Below, in pieces: positions 1 through 5,081 of a DNA stretch of 5,081 nucleotides. The notes under the pieces were generated by a model. That model was not told where the DNA came from and made no database searches. It saw nothing but the letters and a program-made list of their open reading frames with translations. Source of the stretch: an uncultured Ruminococcus sp. (lineage in GTDB: Bacteria > Bacillota_A > Clostridia > Oscillospirales > Ruminococcaceae); NCBI GenBank assembly GCA_937880065.1, contig CALFMA010000723.1, positions 1 to 5,081 of the forward strand, given 5' to 3'. Position numbers and translations under genes: made by a program. Numbering within the stretch: position 1 is the first letter of the stretch; every line of letters begins with the position of its first letter.

Positions 1-405
1 ATTACGGTGCGTCAGGCGGGTGTTGTTGTAGAGCCTCCCGTTGATGAGGGCAGCTTCTACGGCGGCGAAATTGTACTGGAAAATTCGTGGGTGCTTGATT
101 TCTGTGATGATGACAAGCTTAATGTGTTTGATTTATGCCTTATGAAAGAGGAATTCCTCAAAGGCGGCGAAATTGCGGAACTGCCTACACTTGAAGAAAT
201 ATGCCTTATGACAGATGAGGAGGCAACTGAGATTTTCAGCGAATATACATTTCAGGAAATCGAATGTATCTGGGGCGAGTTTGACTATTATTTTTCGGGC
301 TTATATGGCGGAGGATGGGAAATCGGCGACAAAGCGGTAAGTCTGGATTTCGATTATTACACCCAAAAGCTCAGAGTTGATGCACATATAAGAGAATTAA
401 AATAA
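1..405 (+). CDS. C-terminal part of a dockerin-like protein with a W-G...SGLYG domain (5' end outside window)
   Basis: The frame is open from base 1, so the gene probably starts upstream; the GTG at 7 has no ribosome binding site in view. Numbering from that GTG, residues 31-42 (DFCDDDKLNVFD) fit the 12-residue calcium loop of a type I dockerin repeat, with Asp at positions 1, 5 and 12 but Cys at position 3 where Asn or Asp is usual. The following LCLMKEEFL matches the helix after such loops in ruminococcal dockerins. Only one half-repeat is visible, whereas a working dockerin normally has two. Residues 61-118 form a second small domain with W89-G-E-F-D93, then S97-G-L-Y-G101 and W104, which resembles the WGxPD...LSGxxGDxW pattern found in many firmicute secreted or membrane proteins of BamE/SmpA-like type. 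That likeness is from memory, not a search. Full function is unknown; the protein is probably extracellular. A strong terminator follows 6 bases after the stop. Confidence 0.7.
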   Translation: MTVRQAGVVVEPPVDEGSFYGGEIVLENSWVLDFCDDDKLNVFDLCLMKEEFLKGGEIAELPTLEEICLMTDEEATEIFSEYTFQEIECIWGEFDYYFSGLYGGGWEIGDKAVSLDFDYYTQKLRVDAHIRELK

Positions 406-411
406 ACTATC

Positions 412-455
412 AGCCGAATGTAAGACAAAACAACTTACATTCGGCTTATTTTTTT
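412..455 (+). terminator. Rho-independent terminator
   Basis: A perfect 13-bp stem (412-424 pairing with 434-446; arms AGCCGAATGTAAG and CTTACATTCGGCT) encloses a 9-base loop and is followed by TATTTTTTTT (447-455 region). It lies just after the stop codon at 405 and before the promoter at 489, so it separates the first gene from the lipoprotein gene. Confidence 0.93.
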
Positions 456-488
456 AGAGGTTCCCTTATGATTTTTTTGACATTTCTA

Positions 489-517
489 TTTACAAAGATA
501 AAGTTTTGTGGTATAAT
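489..517 (+). promoter_or_regulatory. Promoter of the lipoprotein gene
   Basis: TTTACA (489-494) and TATAAT (512-517) are separated by exactly 17 bases, with TG at 509-510 giving an extended -10. This is a strong vegetative sigma-A-type promoter. Transcription would start near 524, leaving a leader of about 85 bases. In that leader AGTGTTA (539-545) can pair with TAACGCT (558-564), a weak 7-bp hairpin with one G-T pair and no evident role. Confidence 0.85.
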
Positions 518-608
518 ATCAGTAATAAAATACAAAAAAGTGTTAGAGCTTTTATTTTAACGCTGTATCGCAAAAAAGAGAAAAAAGAGATAAAAAGGAG
601 AAACAATT

Positions 609-1667
609 ATGAAAAAACGTGTATTTATTACGCTGCTGACTGCATTGCTGGGGGCAGCTGTTACTGCCTGCGGCCCTGTTGGAACTGATGCAGGCAAAGT
701 TGAAAATGAAGCAGGCAAGGCAGAAAATGAAGTTCAGGATTCAACTGAAATTGCCGAAATAAAGCCTACAGAAGCTGTGACAGAAATTGTTGAAGAAGCA
801 ACAATTGCCGCAACATCTGCAATTGCACCTGCATCAACAGCTGTGACGGAAACTCAGCCTGTAACTGAAGTTACCGTGGAAACAACTACAGAAGCTGCTG
901 TTAAAACTCCCGAACAGGTGTATACGGATTTTCTCAATGGCAGCGGCAAGGTTCAGACTTCGGAGCAATTCAAGGCTGACGATTCGGAATACAACGCTGA
1001 CGGTCTTATTTACGGCAGTTACAGTTTCAGCGAATTGAAAGCGGCTGTTGCTGAGTTTCAGATGGCGGAAATGAATTCCGAATATGCTCTGGTGGATTTC
1101 GGAAATGACGGTATAAAGGAACTTGTGCTGCGTTTTGAAAGTGCAAATCCAAACTTTATGAACTGGACAGGAATTATACACAGCAATAACGGCAATTTAG
1201 AGCTGAATTCCTCTTATGTTGACGGCTACAGAACAGCCGCTGAACTTTATGATAACGGCTATCTTTTAATCAGCGGTTCAAGCGGTGCGGGAGTTCACAA
1301 TTCCATGCTGAAAAGCTTTAATGCCAACGGTACAATGTATGATGTTTTATCTTTTAACGAATACTACGGCTCTTTCGCTGAGGAAATTGAATTTACTCTT
1401 TCACAGAATACCAACTGGGAGGATAATCACCATATTCCCTATGAATCCTTAATTGAGGTGAAAGAATACATTGAGGGCGAAAAGGTGAAAGTCGCTGTTG
1501 TTGGCGGCTGGAGCGAAGATGCGGCTATTAAGGCTGAGGAGGAAGATTTTATCGGCTATCTTGAAAGCCTTGGTGCTGAGCTTATTTCTGCCGAGGAAAT
1601 GAACGGGCTGATTTCAATTGATTCCTATAAGGGCAACGAAGTGCAGTGGATTTCCAATAACAGCTGA
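609..1667 (+). CDS. Secreted lipoprotein with Thr/Glu/Ala-rich linker, function unknown
   Basis: The 352-residue protein begins with a lipoprotein signal peptide: MKKR, a hydrophobic stretch (residues 5-17) and the lipobox V18-T-A-C21, so it should be cleaved before Cys21 and lipid-anchored on the outer face of the membrane. Residues 27-41 contain AGK(V/A)ENE twice. Residues 44-100 are a low-complexity linker rich in Thr, Glu, Ala and Val, typical of a spacer through the cell wall. Residues 101-352 look globular. D163-F-G-N-D-G-I-K-E-L resembles the DxDGDGxxEL strand-turn found in many clostridial lipoproteins with FG-GAP-like or calcium-binding loops, though two usual acidic positions are Gly and Asn here. 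The start is well supported: AAGGAG at 595-600 lies 8 bases upstream of the ATG. It appears monocistronic, with a strong promoter upstream and a separate promoter for the next gene. I do not recognise a specific family or ligand. Confidence 0.88.
   Translation: MKKRVFITLLTALLGAAVTACGPVGTDAGKVENEAGKAENEVQDSTEIAEIKPTEAVTEIVEEATIAATSAIAPASTAVTETQPVTEVTVETTTEAAVKTPEQVYTDFLNGSGKVQTSEQFKADDSEYNADGLIYGSYSFSELKAAVAEFQMAEMNSEYALVDFGNDGIKELVLRFESANPNFMNWTGIIHSNNGNLELNSSYVDGYRTAAELYDNGYLLISGSSGAGVHNSMLKSFNANGTMYDVLSFNEYYGSFAEEIEFTLSQNTNWEDNHHIPYESLIEVKEYIEGEKVKVAVVGGWSEDAAIKAEEEDFIGYLESLGAELISAEEMNGLISIDSYKGNEVQWISNNS
690..731 (+). repeat. 21-bp tandem duplication in the lipoprotein linker
   Basis: Two adjacent 21-base units (690-710 and 711-731) agree at 18 of 21 positions. 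Both begin GCAGGCAA and end GAAAATGAA, and they encode AGKVENE and AGKAENE. The unit is in frame, so copy-number change would lengthen the linker without breaking the gene. Confidence 0.85.
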
Positions 1668-1669
1668 GG

Positions 1670-1717
1670 AAATTCCTGTGAAATTTGCGATTATTTAAGG
1701 CGGAATTTGATTTTTTT
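1670..1717 (+). terminator. Possible weak terminator after the lipoprotein gene
   Basis: AAATTCC (1670-1676) can pair with GGAATTT (1702-1708), followed by GA and seven T (1711-1717). The T-run and position suit a terminator, but the stem is short and AT-rich and the loop is 25 bases, so the call is tentative. No better stem was seen between this gene and the next promoter. Confidence 0.3.
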
Positions 1718-1727
1718 CAAAAACCTA

Positions 1728-1756
1728 TTGCATTTTTCTTCATTTTATAATATAAT
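1728..1756 (+). promoter_or_regulatory. Promoter of the cysteine synthase gene
   Basis: TTGCAT (1728-1733) and TATAAT (1751-1756) have a 17-base spacer. A second TATAAT (1746-1751) overlaps by one base but sits only 12 bases from the -35, so the downstream copy is preferred. The -10 lies inside a perfect 12-bp palindrome, TATAATATTATA (1751-1762). The leader would be about 40 bases, too short for a T-box or SAM riboswitch. Confidence 0.75.
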
Positions 1757-1802
1757 ATTATAGGCAATTTTATTTAAGAAGATTTAAAAGGAGAAATCTG
1801 TA

Positions 1803-2732
1803 ATGGTTTGCAATAGTATACTTGAAGCGATTGGTCATACGCCTATAATAAGGCTGAATAAGATGAATAAGCCGGGAAATGCCGAAGTACTGGTAAAATT
1901 CGAGGGACTTAACGTAGGCGGTTCAATTAAGACAAGAACTGCTTTCAATATGATTCGACAGGCTGAAAAAGAGGGCTTAATCAATAAGGATACAATAATT
2001 GTTGAGCCTACAAGCGGAAATCAGGGAATCGGTCTTTCACTTGTGGGTGCTGTAAAGGGCTATAAGACTATAATTATTATGCCCGATTCCGTTAGTGAGG
2101 AACGCCGCAAGCTTGTCCGTCACTACGGTGCGGAGGTTATACTCGTTCACGATGACGGCGATATCGGCAAATGTATCCGTGAATGTCTTGATACGGCACT
2201 CCGTATGAAAGCCGAGGACAGCAGGGTTTTCGTACCTCAGCAGTTCACAAATATGAACAATATTTTTGCTCATAAGTATTACACAGCACTTGAAATTCTG
2301 GAGCAGACAGCAGGCAGAATTGACGGTTTTTGCTCGGGAATCGGCACAGGGGGAACTATTACAGGTATCGGCGAAACTCTTAAATCCCAGTATCCCGATA
2401 TGCTTATATGGGCGGTAGAGCCTGAAAATGCGGCTATTTTAGCAGGCGGAAACATTGGTACACATTTGCAAATGGGTATCGGTGACGGAATTATTCCCGA
2501 TATACTTAATCAGAAAATTTATGATGATATTTACATTGTAACCGATGAGGAAGCAATTCAGACTGCTCAGGACCTTGCACGCAAGGAGGGTATTCTGTGC
2601 GGTATTTCCAGCGGAACTAACGTTGCTGCGGCTTTGAAAATGGCTGAAAAGCTGGGCGAGGGCAAGACAGTTGTAACAATTCTTCCCGATACTGCGGAGA
2701 GATATTTCTCGACACCCCTTTTTGAGGATTGA
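1803..2732 (+). CDS. cysK: Cysteine synthase family PLP enzyme (O-acetylserine sulfhydrylase-like)
   Basis: This 309-residue protein has the length and motif order of the CysK/CysM branch of fold-type II PLP enzymes, which make L-cysteine from O-acetylserine and sulfide in the cytoplasm. Visible landmarks are N-terminal IGHTPIIRLNK (residues 10-20), the PLP Schiff-base lysine K43 in GGSIKTR, the substrate loop PTSGNQG (69-75, N73), QQF (146-148), the PLP-phosphate loop GIGTGGTITG (179-188), GISSGTNVAAAL (267-278) and ILPDTAERYFSTPLF (293-307). Several positions differ from textbook CysK: NPGGSVKDR reads NVGGSIKTR, TSGNTG reads TSGNQG, the usual TTGPEI region reads YTALEIL (160-166), and DSGERY reads DTAERY. 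The fold and PLP chemistry look secure, but the exact substrate could differ; an alternative nucleophile or a diaminopropionate-type synthase is possible. AAGGAG (1788-1793) is 9 bases before the ATG. A cysteine desulfurase lies further downstream, beyond the nuclease gene. Confidence 0.87.
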   Translation: MVCNSILEAIGHTPIIRLNKMNKPGNAEVLVKFEGLNVGGSIKTRTAFNMIRQAEKEGLINKDTIIVEPTSGNQGIGLSLVGAVKGYKTIIIMPDSVSEERRKLVRHYGAEVILVHDDGDIGKCIRECLDTALRMKAEDSRVFVPQQFTNMNNIFAHKYYTALEILEQTAGRIDGFCSGIGTGGTITGIGETLKSQYPDMLIWAVEPENAAILAGGNIGTHLQMGIGDGIIPDILNQKIYDDIYIVTDEEAIQTAQDLARKEGILCGISSGTNVAAALKMAEKLGEGKTVVTILPDTAERYFSTPLFED

Positions 2733-2744
2733 TTTTTTATTTAT

Positions 2745-2768
2745 AGCTGTTAGCCGTTAGCTTTTAGC
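2745..2768 (+). repeat. Left arm of 24-bp inverted repeat flanking the nuclease gene
   Basis: This 24-base arm contains AGCTGTTAGCCGTTAGC then TTTTAGC. It matches the reverse complement of 3828-3851 at 23 of 24 positions (T versus A at its seventh base). The next ten bases (2769-2778) match the partner at 6 of 10. The arm is itself made of GTTAGC/TTAGCTG units, so part of its similarity is internal. It lies 12 bases after the cysteine synthase stop. Confidence 0.8.
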
Positions 2769-2814
2769 TGTTAGCTGGTTATTTTCGTTACTGCGAAAAA
2801 AGGAGTGACAAGAA

Positions 2815-3690
2815 ATGAGTAAGTTCACCAAAGAAAAATTTGACGCTATCATTAAATCAAATCTTACTGATTGTATGCCAAGAGTTTCAAAAGATAACTT
2901 CGGATATGAAATCAATGAACGTAAATACGATAACTACTATACTTCTGTTTGCTTTGAATCATTCAAAGCAGATATGAAAGAGGGTTATCCACAGCATTTT
3001 AAAAAGTATGATGACGGAAAAGGCGGAGAGCTTGACGAAAAAATGGGCAGATATGGCTTGATGCCGCCTAAAATGGCAAGTGTGGCTTCTTCATCACGTT
3101 TCTGTTATCTTGCGTTAAGAGATGCAGCTGGTATAGAATTTGAAAAGGAATGTAAAATAAAAGGCATAACAGGAACTGCACCGCAGCTTGATGGATATAT
3201 CGAACAGGATTTCTGTAATATATTTCTTGAAGTAAAATGTCACGAGATTTTTGACAGCCACAAGTTAATAATGAAAAATAAGTATCTCACTCACTTTAAG
3301 GAAAATAATATTTTTCTCGATATAGCTTCAAATGCGATAGAGGGCGAAGAAGAATTTACTGCACCATTAAGCCTTTTCGGAATTGATAAGGAAAGTTCAC
3401 ACTTTGATGTAAAGCAGTTCATCTGTCACTTACTCGGAATTGCGGAAAATACAGGGGAAAAGCCTGCAAAGCTTGTTTATCTGTTCTTCATTCCCGATGT
3501 GGAGGACGAACAAACGAAAAAAGAAATCAAAGAATTTTTCGACTGGCTGCAAGGTGAAATCAAAGCTATTTTCACAAGTGAGCCAATTGTGAAATTCTGC
3601 AAGGATAACAATATAAGCCTTTCTGCCATAGCGGAGAAAAGCAAAACTATGGAAACTCTCACAACTGAAAACACAGTAGTTTTATTCTGA
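2815..3690 (+). CDS. Probable stand-alone PD-(D/E)XK restriction-type endonuclease
   Basis: The 291-residue cytoplasmic protein has no signal peptide or membrane segment. Its centre shows a PD-(D/E)XK nuclease core: an acidic helix IEFEKECKIKG (residues 107-117; E110 or E112 as the possible helical acid), then GTAPQLDGYIE with D126, then IFLEVKC with E139-V-K141. The D126...E139-x-K141 spacing and the hydrophobic strand before EVK are typical of Mg2+-dependent nucleases of this superfamily. The overall layout reminds me of putative restriction endonucleases annotated as the PGN_0703 family, but that is recall, not a search. Its target and cleavage activity are unknown. No methyltransferase, specificity subunit or helicase is in view. 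AAGGAG (2800-2805) lies 9 bases before the ATG. TTTTCG (2782-2787) can pair with CGAAAA (2794-2799) just ahead of that site. No convincing promoter precedes it and no terminator separates it from the cysteine synthase gene 82 bases upstream, so read-through transcription is likely. Four 60-base rows counted by hand average about 35% GC, lower than its neighbours. Confidence 0.72.
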   Translation: MSKFTKEKFDAIIKSNLTDCMPRVSKDNFGYEINERKYDNYYTSVCFESFKADMKEGYPQHFKKYDDGKGGELDEKMGRYGLMPPKMASVASSSRFCYLALRDAAGIEFEKECKIKGITGTAPQLDGYIEQDFCNIFLEVKCHEIFDSHKLIMKNKYLTHFKENNIFLDIASNAIEGEEEFTAPLSLFGIDKESSHFDVKQFICHLLGIAENTGEKPAKLVYLFFIPDVEDEQTKKEIKEFFDWLQGEIKAIFTSEPIVKFCKDNNISLSAIAEKSKTMETLTTENTVVLF

Positions 3691-3696
3691 TAAATC

Positions 3697-3727
3697 AAGG
3701 CATTGCACCACGCAATGCCTTTGTTAT
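3697..3727 (+). terminator. Terminator after the nuclease gene
   Basis: A perfect 10-bp stem, AAGGCATTGC (3697-3706) with GCAATGCCTT (3712-3721), closes a 5-base loop and runs into TTGTTATTTA. The T-tract is interrupted, so efficiency is uncertain, but its position 6 bases after the stop codon is right. Confidence 0.82.
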
Positions 3728-3757
3728 TTACATAACATATTTAAAAATATCCCTCAC

Positions 3758-3800
3758 CTATAGCATTATCTCAAAATATATGCTATAATAAATGAGATAG
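3758..3800 (+). promoter_or_regulatory. Extended -10 promoter with interleaved dyads, upstream of the desulfurase
   Basis: TGCTATAAT (3781-3789) is an extended -10 element, but no good -35 exists: TAGCAT or ATAGCA at the expected place match only about half the consensus. The promoter is covered by two interleaved perfect inverted repeats: TATAGCAT (3759-3766) with ATGCTATA (3780-3787), and TATCTCA (3767-3773) with TGAGATA (3793-3799). They overlap the -35 position, spacer, -10 and predicted start (about 3796), where an activator or repressor would bind. The promoter call rests on the -10; the operator role is inference. Confidence 0.55.
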
Positions 3801-3827
3801 CCATTAGTTCGCAGCTTTCAGCTGAGG

Positions 3828-3851
3828 GCTAAAAGCTAACGGCTTACAGCT
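3828..3851 (-). repeat. Right arm of 24-bp inverted repeat flanking the nuclease gene
   Basis: This is the inverted partner of 2745-2768, matching at 23 of 24 bases. Read on the + strand it contains GCTAAAAGCTAACGGC. It lies in the presumed leader of the desulfurase mRNA and ends 8 bases before that gene's ribosome binding site. Related AGCTTTCAGCTGAGG sequence precedes it (3813-3827). Confidence 0.8.
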
Positions 3852-3870
3852 TATAACCAAAGGTGATATA

Positions 3871-4998
3871 ATGATATATTTAGACAATGCCGCAACCACA
3901 AAGCCCTGTGAGGCGGCTGTGGCAGCGGTTACGGAGATGATGACCGAGAATTTCGGCAATCCCTCATCTCTCCACCGTGCAGGACTTGACGCACAGCTTG
4001 CGGTGGACAAGGCGCGGAAAATAATTGCAGGCGCTCTGAGTGCCGACAGTTCCAACATAATTTTCACATCGGGGGCAACGGAGAGCAATAACCTCGCAAT
4101 TCGTGGAGCCTGTGCCGCATACGGAAAAAAACGGCGTAAAATCGTGGCATCAGCGGTTGAACACGCATCAGTTGACGAAACTCTCACCGCTATGGAAAAA
4201 AGCGGATTTGAAATTGTCCGCATTTCTCCCCGTGAGGACGGAAAGTTCTATCCTGTGGATTTTCTTACCGCCTGCGATGATAATACAGTTCTTGTAACCG
4301 CTATGCAGGTCAACAATGAAACGGGACATATTCTGCCTGTCAAGGAAATTTTCACGGCAGTCAAGCGGAAATTCCCCGAAATAATCACCCACAGCGACTG
4401 CGTTCAGGCATTTATGAAGCTGAATATTTCCGCAAAAAACCTCAATGCCGACCTTATTTCAATAAGCGGTCATAAGGTACATTCCGCTAAGGGTGTGGGT
4501 GCTATTTACATAAAAAAGGGAATTCGTGTACTTCCCATTGTGACAGGTGGCAAGCAGGAAAAGGGCATACGTTCTGGAACAGAATCAGTTCCCCTTATCT
4601 GCGGATTTGGGGCGGCGGTGGAGCATTTGCAGCCTACTATAGCCGAGAGATATGCTCATGCACAAATGCTGAAAGATACGCTGATTGGCGAAATATCGTC
4701 AATTGAGGGAGTTACTGTAAATTCTCCCGAGGACGGTTCGCCCTATGTTATAAATATTTCCGCCGCAGGAAAGCGTTCCGAAATTATGCTTCACTATCTT
4801 GAAAGCTTCGGAATTTACGTAAGCAGCGGTTCAGCTTGTTCAAAGGGACAGCAAAGCGGAGTTTTAGAACAGTTCGGCATACACGGCAAATCCGCCGATA
4901 GTGCATTGCGTGTCAGCGTTTGCAGAGATACGACAATTGAGGATATACGGTCATTTGCGGAAAAACTCCGTGAGGGAATCAATTCCGTAAGAGGATAA
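3871..4998 (+). CDS. Cysteine desulfurase (NifS/IscS family)
   Basis: This 375-residue fold-type I PLP enzyme converts L-cysteine to alanine and leaves persulfide sulfur on an active-site cysteine, for Fe-S clusters, thiolated tRNA or thiamine. Motifs run in family order: YLDNAATTKP (residues 3-12), NFGNPSSLHRAG (27-38), TSGATESNNLAI (66-77), H98 stacking on PLP, NNETG (148-152), D176 and Q179, the Schiff-base lysine K202 in SGHKVHS, R234-S-G-T-E, the catalytic C323 in SSGSACSKG, and R347 in ALRVSV. Length fits NifS-like enzymes and is shorter than IscS of about 404 residues. The SSGSACSKG loop is of the type often encoded beside thiI in Clostridia, but the next gene is outside the window. 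DndA- or SspA-type roles in DNA phosphorothioation use the same family and cannot be excluded from this protein alone. The start follows AAAGGTGAT (3859-3867), which matches the 3' part of the full anti-Shine-Dalgarno complement and so sits close to the ATG. Three or four hand-counted rows average about 47% GC. Confidence 0.93.
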   Translation: MIYLDNAATTKPCEAAVAAVTEMMTENFGNPSSLHRAGLDAQLAVDKARKIIAGALSADSSNIIFTSGATESNNLAIRGACAAYGKKRRKIVASAVEHASVDETLTAMEKSGFEIVRISPREDGKFYPVDFLTACDDNTVLVTAMQVNNETGHILPVKEIFTAVKRKFPEIITHSDCVQAFMKLNISAKNLNADLISISGHKVHSAKGVGAIYIKKGIRVLPIVTGGKQEKGIRSGTESVPLICGFGAAVEHLQPTIAERYAHAQMLKDTLIGEISSIEGVTVNSPEDGSPYVINISAAGKRSEIMLHYLESFGIYVSSGSACSKGQQSGVLEQFGIHGKSADSALRVSVCRDTTIEDIRSFAEKLREGINSVRG

Positions 4999-5081
4999 TT
5001 AATAATTAAGAATTAAGAATGCAGAATTAAGAATAAATATGAAATTTTTGTTGAACGCTACAATTCTTAATTCATAATTAT
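4995..5081. repeat. AATTAAGAAT repeat cluster with imperfect inverted repeat
   Basis: AATTAAGAAT or near copies occur three times between 5004 and 5034, starting at the desulfurase stop codon. Bases 4995-5015 match the reverse complement of 5061-5081 at 18 of 21 positions, with a 45-base centre. The right arm reaches the window edge, so the true element may be longer. Such AT-rich elements are common between genes in clostridial genomes and may be a miniature inverted-repeat element or a weak terminator. No T-tract-backed terminator was seen after the desulfurase gene. Confidence 0.6.

Noticed and set aside
477..482. Perfect TTGACA as a -35 for the lipoprotein promoter
   Set aside because: It is 29 bases from the TATAAT at 512-517; TTTACA at 489-494 has the correct 17-base spacing.
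506..688. Open frame of 60 codons overlapping the promoter and lipoprotein start
   Set aside because: It covers the -10 and leader, has no ribosome binding site, and is out of frame with the well-supported lipoprotein gene.
834..1181. Minus-strand open frame of 115 codons inside the lipoprotein gene
   Set aside because: It has no recognisable domain, lies wholly opposite a well-supported gene and has no promoter or ribosome binding site that I can see.
1757..1802. Riboswitch or T-box in front of the cysteine synthase gene
   Set aside because: The leader is only about 40 bases and contains no T-box sequence or multi-stem structure.
2745..2778. CRISPR or regular tandem array from the repeated TTAGC units
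   Set aside because: The units are irregular, very short and lack spacers of constant length; no cas gene is present.
2782..2799. TTTTCG/CGAAAA hairpin as a terminator between cysteine synthase and nuclease
   Set aside because: The stem is 6 bp and is followed by AAGGAG, not a T-run, so it cannot be a standard terminator.
3804..4223. Minus-strand open frame of 139 codons opposite the desulfurase gene
   Set aside because: Its Ala/Ser-rich translation is what the opposite strand of a GC-richer gene gives, and the desulfurase on the + strand is certain from its motifs.

Overview
The window looks like chromosomal DNA from a low- to mid-GC clostridial Firmicute. The best guess is Ruminococcus or a related gut Oscillospiraceae genus. 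The clues are a dockerin-like calcium loop followed by N-V-F-D-L-C-L-M-K in the first gene, strong AAGGAG ribosome binding sites, TATAAT promoters (two with a TGn extension), and short dispersed intergenic repeats. The genus is an inference; all complete genes read on the + strand.

Layout: (1) 1-405 is the 3' end of a gene with a degenerate dockerin-type loop and a C-terminal W-G...S-G-L-Y-G domain, closed by a perfect 13-bp stem terminator (412-455). (2) 489-517 is a near-consensus promoter driving a secreted lipoprotein of unknown function (609-1667), which has a Thr/Glu/Ala-rich linker. (3) 1728-1756 is a second promoter, driving a cysteine synthase family enzyme (1803-2732) whose PLP-lysine motif is atypical. 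(4) 2745-3851 is a segment bounded by a 24-bp inverted repeat (23/24 identity). It holds one gene, a probable stand-alone PD-(D/E)XK nuclease (2815-3690), then a hairpin terminator (3697-3727) and the promoter region of the next gene. (5) 3871-4998 is a NifS/IscS-type cysteine desulfurase with all catalytic residues. (6) 4995-5081 is an AT-rich repeat region with AATTAAGAAT direct repeats and an imperfect inverted repeat running to the window edge.

How the genes relate: the cysteine synthase makes cysteine and the desulfurase takes sulfur from it, so regions 3 and 5 form a plausible sulfur-handling neighbourhood. The nuclease sits between them and looks like an insertion: inverted repeats at its edges, lower GC in the rows sampled, no visible methyltransferase partner, and no clear promoter of its own. 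No complete multi-gene defence system is visible. The strongest leads are the nuclease cassette with its inverted repeats and the interleaved dyads over the desulfurase promoter.
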